The notes below the pieces were generated by a model that saw nothing but the letters and a program-made list of their open reading frames with translations, had not been told where the DNA came from and did not search any database. The position numbers and the translations under genes were made by a program. Below, one piece after another: positions 1 through 9,624 of a DNA stretch of 64,000 bases; position 1 is the first letter of the stretch, and each line of letters opens with the position of its first letter. The stretch is taken from the NCBI GenBank assembly GCA_039619475.1, contig CM077115.1, positions 553,682,826-553,746,825 on the forward strand, written 5' to 3'. The DNA comes from Icerya purchasi. Taxonomy: Eukaryota > Arthropoda > Insecta > Hemiptera > Monophlebidae.

Positions 1-408
1 CCGAGTAAGCGTCCTTGACAAGACAAAAGATAAAGCAGCGATGCAACTTAGAGCGACGTTCGAGAGATCGTGAATTTAACGATACGACCGGAGATTAATT
101 CGTAACTCGAACATTATTAAAAGATAGCACTGCAAGTACCGAATCTGTACTAACAATTTTTTTACCGGAACACTGATGATATACATGTGGAGAAGCCTAA
201 CTGTTGTACGTTCTAATGGACACTTTCTACAAACAGCTGATTTCTCAGCCTCAAAATTGAAGTAGAAGAGGCATCTATTAATCAAATTGATAGCTGGAAG
301 TTTTTCTTTTTTTTTATTCCGCTGCTCGCGCTAACTAAGCGCATTTGCGGTTTATGTAAATTAATTTAATGAAAAAATGAAAATAAAATATATTTATTTA
401 TTTATTTA
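1..408. other. AT-rich DNA, no gene seen
   Basis: No coding pattern, RNA gene or repeat boundary could be recognised. The interval ends in a TTTA-rich stretch that lies just outside the poly(T) marking the 3' end of the adjacent minus-strand LINE. Confidence 0.4.
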
Positions 409-1045
409 TTTTTTTTTTTTTTTTTTGGCCCGAACAGAACAGTTAATTTGGCCAGCAAACTACGCCACGACTAGATATTAAAAATTACTAATAATAGAAA
501 ATTCAGGAAGAGAAATTTCATTCTACATTATGGCCGCAACTGCTAGCAGTGCCCACGATGCTCAATGAAACAAAACAAACACAAACAAGATTTTTTCATT
601 CTGGAAAAAGGAGCAAAAGAAAGATAAATAGATAAATATTTCTATCTCACATTATGATCACAGTTGCCTGGCAATGCTCACATAATGCATTATGAGAAAA
701 AGGAGGTAGTCACAGCCACATTGGACAAAGACTACAATGTAAGAAAAAATAAGTAAAAATAATGGGGAAAAAAAAATTAAATAACAATCCTGTTTCTTTC
801 AATAAACCTAAAAAGAATAAATAAAATCTTATCACTGGAACAGAGAAGATAAAAAATACATAATGGAGGATAAACACCGCGGGACATGAGGTCTTTAGAA
901 AACGCAAGTCTCGTGTTATCGAACACTGGGCGCAATGAAATAACAAGTGGTTAGTGTCTTCTCTAAAATTTTGTCGACAATAGATATTGCAACCCGTGCA
1001 GTGCCCAGCTGGAAGTTGAGAAGGGTCGGTATAATTCATGTAAAG
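409..1045 (-). pseudogene. LINE ORF2 C-terminal fragment with poly(A) tail
   Basis: This is a 5'-truncated non-LTR retrotransposon on the minus strand. The 18-base T run at 409-426 is the poly(A) tail. An open frame at 710-1039 contains a cysteine-histidine knuckle (CTGC, then NHLLFHC) followed by a hydrophobic tail. This matches the C-terminal zinc knuckle that follows the RNase H domain in R1/I/Jockey-type LINEs, and four or five other copies in the window have the same layout (for example 40.5-40.8 and 42.3-43.3 kb). About 280 bases of 3' UTR separate the stop from the tail. The upstream RNase H and reverse transcriptase are missing, so the piece is dead. The clade is inferred from the knuckle and the related copies. 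The 5' edge near 1045 is approximate and no target duplication was found. Confidence 0.6.
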
Positions 1046-3680
1046 AAAAATATATAGACCTCAAACGCATGCTTCCGCGCACACTTGAAAAACCGCTAAT
1101 TTTGCTTCACGACTATGTTTAGAAAAACGACTTTTTGACCCATTTACAAGTCCCCCCCTCTCATAATCAACTTTTTAAATCATTCTCGGATACTTTAGAG
1201 AGTGTTTAAGTCAATAAAAAAAAAAAACCTTAAAAAAAAATCACAAGGTAGTGATATTACCCCTTAAGGAAAATAAAATATAAAAGGGTAAAAAAGCGAA
1301 AGAATAAATGGGTTCGTTTAAAAATTAGCGAAAGCCAATGAAAATGAAAAAATAAAAAAAAAAAAAAGCGAACTTTTAAAATTATTTCCCACTTGTCGAT
1401 AGAATTTGTTTCGAGATTGAAACATTTTCGAACATTCATCTCGAAATCGAAATCGTTCCTCGATTGCTCGGACCAATTTTCCCCGGGAAAACCACTGGAT
1501 GACGTCGAAACTTCCCATTCCGCATCAGAAAGGCACAGCTGCGGTAAGGCAGTGCACAAGAAAAACGCGTAAAATCGATAGTAGCAACTGGCTAGCGTAC
1601 TTGCAGAAAGGTAACAACAGGCCGCCGGCCGCGTGTAGCTAGATGAGGACGGTATGATTACGAAATGCTGACGCGGTAGCCCTAATGGGGATATGGGGAA
1701 ATATCGAGCGGCGCCTGAGCGATATATTTGACGACGCTGTGCGCTAGTAGTGGTGAACTGGTGGTGGAGGGCCAACTCGGGGCTGGTTGGCAAGTGCGCA
1801 ATAACGACAGCCGTTGCAGAAGCCAATAGTCCCTGTACGCGTTGGGCCGTCAATCCCGTTTCGTTCGCTACGTCCTACGCGCGGTCGACGGCTACCAGTT
1901 CATTTTCTAGGAAAACTATCGCGAATATACATCAATATTCCACTTACATTCGCGACACAACATTCATACACACACGCACGCACGCACACATACACACACG
2001 CACACACACTCATTATTATTAGCGCTTGGACTGTGCGTAACGCGCGATTTATTTTTAAGTCATCGCGTTAACTTTCTAATAGTCGAGATAATTATTCGCA
2101 CCGATTTCGGTCGTGGCCGTCGAAGGGATTCGATTGCGTTTTTTTTCCATACCGCCGGAATTGATACACGCGTGTGCGCGCTACTGCGAACGATTTCGTT
2201 ATAAATCGCAGAGTTCCAATGTGAAGTGACGATACTCGCGGACCCGCGCTCTTCCTGTCGCCATTCGTTCTCAAGTTTAATACTGCTCCCGAGCCAGGTA
2301 AGCGGCATTAGCGTTATGATGTTCCTCTTTTGTACGTCTCTCTCGATCGGTCGAGAATTCTGATCGTTGCGATTTAATGGATGAAACGGAGATTCCCCTT
2401 GTTCAGCGGGAGCAAAAAGAGCACTTTGAAATTACCTCTGTTAATTTGCAATCGGATTTTGTTATAGTTTTTCTAAATATGTATTGCTCAACAGGACCAA
2501 AAATCGCATATTTTCGGGGAAAAAAAACGTTTTCAAAATTTCGAAGAACAGGATATTTCAAGTAGCATCGCGTTAGTCAAATCGCTCTTCTGTAGCGCGT
2601 ATTTTCGGGAAATACGTGAATGTTTGCAAAGTATCTCAATTGCGGCAAAATTCCATTTTAATAAATATCTACTCTCTATAGTTTAACACTATCTGACTGC
2701 CGGGACGGTATATCGACATTTGATCAAGTGTAAGATGTCTGTGGTGTGCAGTTTCAATTGCCTCGACTAAGTCTGGTACGGTGTGACGGATGAAATATTA
2801 CGGAATGAAATGTACTTAAAAGTTTTTTTGAGCGGTTTTGTAGACGGGCGGTCGGTCAGTTGTTGGTTTTTTTCTTTTTCGATCCTTACTTTCACCGGTC
2901 TCGTTTTATTTCGATTTCAGGTTTTAAATTTATACCTAACAGCGACTTGAGTCTGAAACTGGTCTAAGGAAGCACGGTGGATCTTAGTGATGTTCGGTGG
3001 TACTTTATTAATTTGCTTTATAATTTTTTTATTTAAAAATTTTTTTATTTAGAAATTTTTTTAATTAACAGAATTTTGTCTTATAGAGCTAGGCTGTTAC
3101 TGATAAATGAAATCACATTGCTTTTCGAGGTAGTTCTTAAGTGATGTTCTATTATTATTTTCGCAACTAAAGATATGTAAATTAGAGCGCTAATCTAACG
3201 GTTAGCTTTTTCTACATTGGCCTAACGATTCTCATTTCAAGTTTTTCTTGGCAATAATGCGGTTTCCTTATATTTCAATAATTTCGCCTAAATGATTTTA
3301 TTTTTAATATCATTTAAAATGCCATCATTTATCGGTGTTTTATTACACACATTTTTGCTATGAACTGTTCCATGTCTATAAATTCGAGCTTGCGAAATCA
3401 ACGAAAACTTGGATCATCTTGAGAGTAACATAAACACCAGTATTTAACGCAAAAATATATTAAATAATGAATATTTTAAAAATTATTATAAACATCGACA
3501 TGTTTTAGAGTACAACTGCGGACAGTTGTTACTCAAAATGCATAATGGGAACACAATGAGCTTACGATTTTAATTTAAACTTAACTTGCACTATTTTTAA
3601 GTTTCATTTTACGCGTTCAAATGAATCGTTCTTAAAGAAAAAATTTGCGTGTAAGAAATAATATAACAATAATAATTATT
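1046..3680. other. No recognised gene; contains a CpG-dense block
   Basis: Apart from the GC-richer block at 1480-2330, this is AT-rich sequence without recognisable coding or repeat features. Open frames across 1257-1853 are low-complexity and show no family similarity. Confidence 0.4.
1480..2330. other. GC-richer, CpG-dense interval; possible promoter/first-exon region
   Basis: Base composition shifts sharply from the AT-rich surroundings to a CpG-dense sequence, with many CG and GCGC steps between about 1620 and 2290. At 2292-2297 the sequence reads CAG followed by GTAAGC, a good match to a splice donor, so an untranslated first exon on the plus strand could end there. A run of alternating AC dinucleotides at 1966-2008 interrupts it. 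No start codon followed by a convincing protein was found. That it is regulatory is inference from composition and the single donor-like site. Confidence 0.3.
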
Positions 3681-3735
3681 AATTATACTTAATTATACTT
3701 AATTATACTTAATTGTACTTAATTGTACTTAATTA
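3681..3735. repeat. 10-bp tandem repeat (AATTATACTT)n
   Basis: Five consecutive copies of a 10-base unit, three with AATTATACTT and two with AATTGTACTT, plus a partial sixth. It sits directly outside the 3' tail of the first LINE copy of the 3.7-6.3 kb cluster. Confidence 0.9.
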
Positions 3736-3764
3736 TAATAATAATAATTCTTAATTTTAATAAT

Positions 3765-4750
3765 AATCAAATAATTCAAATATCAAATAATTTATTACTA
3801 TTATTATCATTATACAAATTTCTATCTATGTGCAGAAATTGCGCGAGCGATGGAGTACTGAAATATAATGGAAACAGTGAAACTCAAAAAATACCAGAGA
3901 AAATTGAACAATGAAAATTTCTTAAAAACAGCAAAATTGAAATGATATAATTTTATAAACTTGTACAATAAAAACAAGTAAAAAATGCAATAGAAAAATA
4001 AAAATCGTAACAAATCATAATATATGTTGCGATTAAAAAATGCATACAAAAGTTGCAACTTTACACAATAGTATACGTAAATAAACTTGTACAATAAAAG
4101 CAATTACAATTATTCAGTGTGTATATTATAAAGGAGATTTTAAGAGACGTAAAGAACGGAGCCGAAGTTCTATTAATTTTAAACTACATAAGTAACATTG
4201 TGAATAAAATCAGACACCTTAAAAATTAATTAAAAATTAAATGAATTGCGAATCCACTATACACCATAACAGTTGTTAAATGATCACCGAGGAAATGATA
4301 TGATAAATATTTACGCTTTTTTTCGTCGTAGTTTTTAAGGTTTCTTTAGTTTATCTAATGTAATGTCCGGTAACTGGGATCCGTATAAAGTAATGGACCC
4401 ATATAAAGTGCCCACATTCTCTAAGTGACGTTAAATTTCGGTACGAATGCTAATTCTTTACCACAGCTCCTAGTTTTACCATCCTTCTTGAAGAATCTAA
4501 ATCCATTTTTGTACTTAAGTACAAATAATAATAGCTGAGTATGGTATAATATATTAATTTGATGAAAATTATAACCAAAACGGAACCCTTGGTTTTGTTA
4601 AAATATCCTATTTTGCAAATAATTCATATGATTCAAGTGATACTTCGCTACATTTCCCCAGTGCAGTAATCCGTTTGTAAGAACCAGTTGATAAAGGAAC
4701 AGATATAATCGGAATAAGTGGTTCAAAAAATTATGAAAATAATAATTTCC
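3765..4750 (-). pseudogene. LINE 3' end, copy C (CR1/L2-like family with TTTGA tail)
   Basis: Read on the minus strand, this copy begins near 4745 in a broken frame (LLHWGNVAKYHLNHMNYLQN, then a tyrosine/leucine-rich stretch) that matches the C-terminal region after the reverse transcriptase in the plus-strand copy at 59.7-60.1 kb. The frame decays with several stops near 4560-4370. A 3' UTR of several hundred bases follows and ends in a TTTGATTT-type tail at 3765-3790. The UTR carries the family's conserved hairpin-like TGCGC motif near 3830. The CR1/L2-type assignment rests on the C-terminal pattern and is inference. The copy is 5' truncated and abuts the tail of the next copy. Confidence 0.55.
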
Positions 4751-4773
4751 CTTAATTATAATAATGATAATAG

Positions 4774-5100
4774 AAATCAAATCAAATCATTTATTACTAT
4801 TATTATTGTTACAGAAATTCACAAATGCGCTTCTTAGCGCGAATAGTGGAACTAAAATATAAGTAAATAAATGAACAAATAAAACACAAAAATGAAATCT
4901 TCTATAGCAATACATTCAAAAGATATCAAATAAATAAACAATAATAAGTAAATATTTGAAACATAGATGAAACACGATAAATCAATAAATACTGTACGAA
5001 CGCATAACAAAACAGATTGAAAAACAAAATCAATAACACACTTCCAGAAGAATAATCAATAATAACTGAAACAGAGTTGCTTTTTGGCTTAAAACTAAAA
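4774..5100 (-). mobile_element. LINE 3' UTR fragment, copy A
   Basis: Only the 3' UTR and tail of the same LINE family are present. The tail (AAATCAAATCAAATC on the plus strand) is at 4774-4788, followed by the conserved UTR block with AATGCGCTTCTTAGCGCG near 4825. It lies in the same orientation as its neighbours, directly upstream of the truncated start of copy C. Confidence 0.55.
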
Positions 5101-5107
5101 CAAATAA

Positions 5108-5982
5108 TCAAATCAAATCAAATAACGTTTATTATTATTATTACCATAATGGACCATCTAAGCGCATATTTGCGCAAGCGATAGGTCTTTAAAAGAAAAA
5201 AGAAAAACAATAAAAATTTTCTTCTCAATGAAAACCTTTAAAAAAATAAATGAACAAATAAAAATAAAAATATAAAAGTAAATACAGTAAACGATAGTTT
5301 TTAAACATTTTTTTTCTTTAAAAGAAAAAAGAAAAACAATAAAAATTTTCTTCACAATGAAAACCCTTAAAAATAAATGAACAAATAAAAATAAAAAAGT
5401 AAATACAGTAAACGATAGTTTTCAAACATTTTTTTTCTTTAAAAGAAAAAAGAAAAACAATAAAAATTTTCTTCACAATGAAAACCCTTAAAAATAAATG
5501 AACAAATAAAAATAAAAATATAAAAGTAAATACAATAAAAGATAGTTTTGAAACATTTTTTAAGTTCGGTTAGAAAAGTAATGAAGATAATGAATCCGGC
5601 TTTATAATGATCTATAATTAATATATAATTATTTATTATAAGGTTACGCACATCTATATTTTAATATCTGAAGGACAAATTAAAATTAATTGAAGAAAGA
5701 AAAATGTATCTGCCGTACGCCATATATTTGGTCAGATGTGATTACTAAAGTAATATAATAAAACTTTACGCCGTTTTTTTGTAATTTTTGAGGTTTTTAA
5801 GATTATCCAACACACAGTCTGGTAATAAGTTGTAAAGTGACGGGGCCACATATATTGCTTGCGCCCTGGAAAGGTACTTACTGAATTTGGGTATAATGGC
5901 CAATGCCTTGCCGGAACTCTTGGTTACTCCATCCTTAACAAAGAAACCGAATTCATTTTTGTATTTCAATAGGAATAGCAGT

Positions 5983-5990
<8 letters not shown>
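5108..5990 (-). pseudogene. LINE 3' end, copy B
   Basis: On the minus strand an open frame runs from about 6000 to a stop near 5766. It reads through LLFLLKYKNEFGFFVKDGV, then SLYNLLPD and LKNLKNYKK, the usual closing segment of CR1/L2/Jockey-like LINE ORF2 proteins. The same 'LNSLP...NYKK' ending occurs in the plus-strand copy at 60.0 kb. The 3' UTR contains a 3-copy tandem repeat (5187-5560) and the TGCGC hairpin motif near 5165. The tail of repeated ATCAA units lies at 5108-5124. The copy is 5' truncated directly at the AAT array of copy D. Reverse transcriptase and endonuclease are absent. Confidence 0.6.
5187..5560. repeat. Three tandem ~125-bp units inside a LINE 3' UTR
   Basis: Units start at 5187, 5316 and 5437 with the shared opening CTTTAAAAGAAAAAAG and share the AATAAATGAACAAATAAAAA and AACGATAGTTTT blocks. 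Spacings are 129 and 121 bases. The units are nearly identical, so the duplication is younger than the divergence between LINE copies. Confidence 0.9.
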
Positions 5991-6021
<31 letters not shown>

Positions 6022-6023
<2 letters not shown>

Positions 6024-6260
6024 CAAATCAAATATCAAATAAACGTTTATTATTATTATTACTGAAATAGCCCATCTATGCGCATATTTGCGCGAATGAT
6101 GGGACTTTCAGAACAATAAAAATTTCTTTACAATGGATCCAAATGAAATAAAAGAACCGAACAGATGCTTACAAAAATAAGAAAAATTAAAAATAAAAAA
6201 GCGATACTGTAAATTAATACATGTGTTTAAATAGTATTTGTAAGTTGTATAATAATAATA
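6022..6260 (-). mobile_element. LINE 3' UTR fragment, copy D
   Basis: This is the fourth copy of the family in the cluster. The tail at 6022-6041 (ATCAAATCAAATATCAAATA) continues outward into an (AAT)n array at 5984-6021, the same tail-plus-triplet structure seen after the plus-strand copy at 63741-63790. The UTR motif GCGCATATTTGCGCG lies near 6079. No coding part is recognisable, and the right edge is approximate. Confidence 0.5.
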
Positions 6261-6793
6261 AAACTTTAGAGCCAAAAATAAGCAGGTGTCGTAGCAGATG
6301 AGATGAAAAGGATATGGCGATAGAGAATAATCCTAATAATAATATCAACCCTGAACATTTTGAAAAATAATAGAAATACCTCAATATGCAACATTCAGAG
6401 ACGTGATTCATTTTAGCAGTTATTTTTCAATAGCTACAGAGTTACTTCCGTTAAATTAAATTTATAGATACTTTTTGCACAGGAATACATATCTCGCGAA
6501 TTGATTGGGCGTATGAATTGCTGTAATAATAAATAACAATAATAGTAAAATCAACAGCAAACTAATAAACTTGTAAGCATTTAAACAGTCTTCTGTATTC
6601 AATAATCGGTCATGCGTAATATTTTTGATATGTATCGACGGTGATGAATAATTGTCGATACTATTCATGATCTAGAAGGAAAATATATTTTAATGCTCTG
6701 CTTATCTTCGGCGAGATAGCGTGAAGTTTAAGATAAGGTACAGATAAACAGTAAAACAGTGACTGGTGTATCGAGTGACAAAAAAAGCAAAAT
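6261..6793. other. AT-rich DNA, nothing recognised
   Basis: No supported feature was found between the LINE cluster and the hAT-type element. Confidence 0.35.
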
Positions 6794-6801
6794 GATCGTA
6801 T

Positions 6802-7116
6802 CATGGGTGTCACCAGCGGGGCAGGAAGCAATGGTAGCCCCCCCCCCACCTCCCGGGAGCCTTGAAACTTTTTAATCAACTGGCCATGATGAGTATTCAT
6901 AGATGCGTAATCATGGACAATTTGGAAGACTTTTATAATAAAGTAGTAGAATAATTTACCAGAAACCCACGAAATTTTAATTAAGATTTTATTCTTGTTT
7001 AATAAAATATATAAAGGCCTTTACAACTTATACATGTTTTATTTTTCCTATAACTCATATCCTCTTTCTATCATCTTGCCCTTCCCCCACTGGCTCATCG
7101 GCCGGCGACGCCCTTG
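6802..7116 (+). mobile_element. hAT deletion derivative, copy 1 (315 bp, 8-bp TSD)
   Basis: The ends are imperfect inverted repeats (CATGGGTGTCACCAG on the left; reverse complement of the right end CAAGGGCGTCGCCGG). They are flanked by an exact 8-bp duplication GATCGTAT at 6794-6801 and 7117-7124; an 8-bp TSD is characteristic of hAT transposons. Inside, from 6861, the plus strand encodes a short frame (LFNQLAMMSIHR... then NLEDFYNKVVE) ending near 6985. It resembles the extreme C-terminal dimerisation segment of hAT transposases (the 'RL..LA..SI' motif). An in-frame stop interrupts it in this copy. Two further copies lie at 25335-25610 and 30025-30333. Poly(C) lies just inside the left end. 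Confidence 0.8.
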
Positions 7117-7124
7117 GATCGTAT

Positions 7125-7678
7125 TAAAAATTTACTGAATAAAAACAAACGAAAACTGCTCATTTCGTAAGAAAAAAGCTTACAGCGAATACACATAAAA
7201 TGGCTTTTAATAACATGCAAAATAGTTCAAATAACCCGGATTAGAAAAATATTTAAGTTACAATATTCGATAACGAAAGTAATATGATTAGATTATTTAC
7301 GTTAATTAGTTCTGAAAATTACTTTAAGGCGAATCATATTAAAAGCTACAGGTATTACAAATCTCGTTAATTAAAAAAACGTTATCCTTTTCACCGCGTC
7401 AAAGAAAACTTTCGTTTCTTCGTTCATATTTAATAAATATAATTTGTTAAATATATTTAAAATTTTTTAGAAATTCTTCTCTCTATTAGACTTTTTAAAC
7501 GATCTGACAGTTTGTTTTATTTATTTGCCGTTTTTACACCTTTTACCTGTTTTTCTTTTTATACTTTATATTATACGACGAACTGAGACTGTCCGACGAA
7601 TTTTCATTCTCCTAATGATAGTGTTCCAGCTTTCTCCGTTATTTTAAAAAACGGATAAAACTCGATTTAATTCAATCA
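7125..7678. other. AT-rich DNA, nothing recognised
   Basis: Spacer between the hAT derivative and the piggyBac element. No motif or repeat was seen. Confidence 0.35.
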
Positions 7679-8124
7679 TTAACCCTTCTTACACAACAAC
7701 GTCCGGGTAAAAATGACCCGATGATCATTCTTCGCATTATTTTTATGCGGCATTCCGCTGGAATTTGGCCTTGGCCATTTAGGAGTTTTTCGAGACATTC
7801 TTAATGTTGATATTAATAACCTCACATCCAGTAATAATCGTTTTGTTTACAAAAGAATCCTATTTGTTTGTAGTAGTGTCTAGCGGTCGGGTAAAATATA
7901 CCGGCGCGTTGTTCGTATAATGATATAATATTTTTCAAGCATTCAGTTTTATTTCATAGTGATTTCAGATGTTTCTTGTGTTCGGTAAAATCCTATGCAA
8001 GTCGCAAAGCCAGTGCTTACCTACAGAGCTTCGCATTTGTATAAATCAGTTTTTCCGAAACTACGTCTTCCGTTTAATGTGAGCCGTGGTCCAAATCAAC
8101 GAAACGAAGAAAATGTGACACTTT

Positions 8125-8920
8125 TGTAGTAAAGCAAAAGACCGTAAAGCAGATAGATCATGCCATTATTGCAACAGATCAATATGCGAGGAACATAGAA
8201 CATTTTTTTTTTTTTTTATTATTATTTTTGGACATGTTCAGCTAAGAACGTTTATCCAATGCAAAGGTATGACAACATTAATGATTATATAGGAAAAATA
8301 TTAGAAATGGAACATACGAAGCTAACAAAGGAATAACCAAGGGAGAAGGAAAAGAAAGCATTAAGCGCTGTAAGACGTAGGGTAAGATGCAAAAGATCGG
8401 AATACAGTATCGCTCGTTCTGAAGAAATGAAAGGACATTCAAGTAAAATATTATTCGCACCACAAATGAAGTTTGCTTCCGACGGAGATCAAACGGATAA
8501 AAAAAGGAGACTGAGTGATGGAGAAACGGAAGAGCGAGCAAGAAGCAAGCTGTGATTTAGCCGAAGTCTAATTATAGATGCCTCATGTTGGGGAAATTAA
8601 GAAACCACGGAAAAAGAGGAGGAATGAGTTGTATGTCGAAATAAAAGAAAGCAGGATTAGAAAATGAAGAAGGATAGAGATACTAACAGTCGTGGCGGGA
8701 ACGAAAAGAAAGAGGAAGAAAACTTTGGCCTGGAAAATGACTAAAATAAAGCGACCGTCTGAAGCAGCTGAACGTGCCAACGAGTCAACTAATTCGTTTC
8801 CCGAAATTCCTCAATGACTAGGAATCCACAATAGATCAATAAGGACAGAGCGGGAATGAAATATACGCGGACATAGAACATTCATATGCCTTGCTTGTAT
8901 TTCAAATATAGAAATATGAA
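8125..8920 (+). pseudogene. piggyBac transposase C-terminal cysteine-rich domain, split by LINE insertion
   Basis: Plus-strand codons upstream of the LINE encode cysteines and a histidine spaced C-x2-C-x4-C-x2-H (first cysteine at 8161). The frame resumes after the second copy of the target duplication with a further C-x2-C and a stop at 8918-8920. This cross-brace pattern at the extreme C-terminus is typical of piggyBac transposases, where it helps bind the element's ends. No DDD catalytic core is present upstream; the frame before about 8125 is broken. The spacing across the insertion is restored if one copy of the 12-bp duplication is ignored, which shows the domain was intact when the LINE inserted. 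Confidence 0.7.
8205..8871 (-). pseudogene. LINE (RNase H family) 3' fragment with exact 12-bp TSD
   Basis: This minus-strand insertion is bounded by ACATAGAACATT at 8193-8204 and again at 8872-8883. Its poly(A) tail appears as the T run beginning at 8205. The minus strand encodes the end of an RNase H domain near 8840-8740 (IDLLWIPSH, stop, GISGNELVDSLARSAA), where the WIPSH and GNELVD blocks are diagnostic. It then has a frameshifted zinc-knuckle region (NILLECPFISSERAILYSDL) near 8450-8400. This order is that of ORF2 C-termini in R1/I/LOA-like LINEs. Frameshifts and stops make it non-functional. It lies inside the C-terminal codons of the piggyBac element and is therefore the younger of the two. 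Confidence 0.8.
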
Positions 8921-9624
8921 ATAAAATAATCCGTTATATTATGACTTTTTTTATTTTAATGAATTTTGTTAAAATAAATTTCTAGTTTAGCACATTGACT
9001 GTGATTCATTGTTCCTCCGACTTTCCAAATAGGCTGATAAGGCGGACAACAAATCATTTTACGCGATTCTTTACTTTATGCGTCGTGGTACAAAAAAGAA
9101 CCAGTTCTAACATTGCTGGATGCCTATATCCTCTGTAAACTATTGGGTCAAAGTAGTAAAAGTCAAAAAAGTGCAAGAAAACGAAAAAACACATTGGGTA
9201 AGTCGACATATGTCCACAGAAAGAATGTCAGATGTCGACACAGTGTGGACAATCGCAGTCAATGTGTTAATTTTAAGTTATTGTTCTTAAATTTATTAAA
9301 ATTTAAGATCTATCAAATATATTATGTGTTATTTTTTTTTATAAGCAGTTATACTTTTTCGTATATGTTTTTTTTGGTGGGGGAGGTAACGCAAATTCAC
9401 GCAGGTTTGGTATTTTGATGGGAGCTAATATGTGTATTATTAAAATTTTCATTAAAAATAAATACTTTTGGCTATGAACAAATGTATTTGTGAACCGGGT
9501 AAAAAATACTTGCGTTGTGTAATATGCTACTGCAATGCACGTTGTGTAAAAAGGGTTAATAAATAATTTATTATTAATTTATCGATTAGTCGATTATGAG
9601 ATTGTATCACTGCTGTTTTATGTA

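Larger units (their letters stand above)
7683..9555 (+). mobile_element. piggyBac-type deletion derivative, interrupted by a LINE
   Basis: The ends are CCCTTCTTACACAAC on the left and GTTGTGTAAAAAGGG on the right, inverted relative to each other. Each is directly flanked by TTAA (7679-7682 and 9556-9559), the piggyBac target. Only the last codons of the transposase remain (see 8125-8920). The bulk of the gene, including the catalytic aspartates, is missing, so the element could move only with transposase supplied elsewhere. Without the LINE and its duplicated target the element is about 1.19 kb. Sequence between about 9000 and 9500 belongs to the element but is not recognised; an open frame at 9113-9418 has no family similarity I can name. 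Confidence 0.8.

Noticed and set aside
1257..1853. 198-codon minus-strand open frame
   Set aside because: Composition is that of a CpG-dense region followed by a phenylalanine/lysine homopolymer-like tail; no domain, and overlapping frames on both strands are also open.
3681..3735. CRISPR-like array
   Set aside because: Units are a contiguous 10-bp tandem without spacers; the sequence is eukaryotic.
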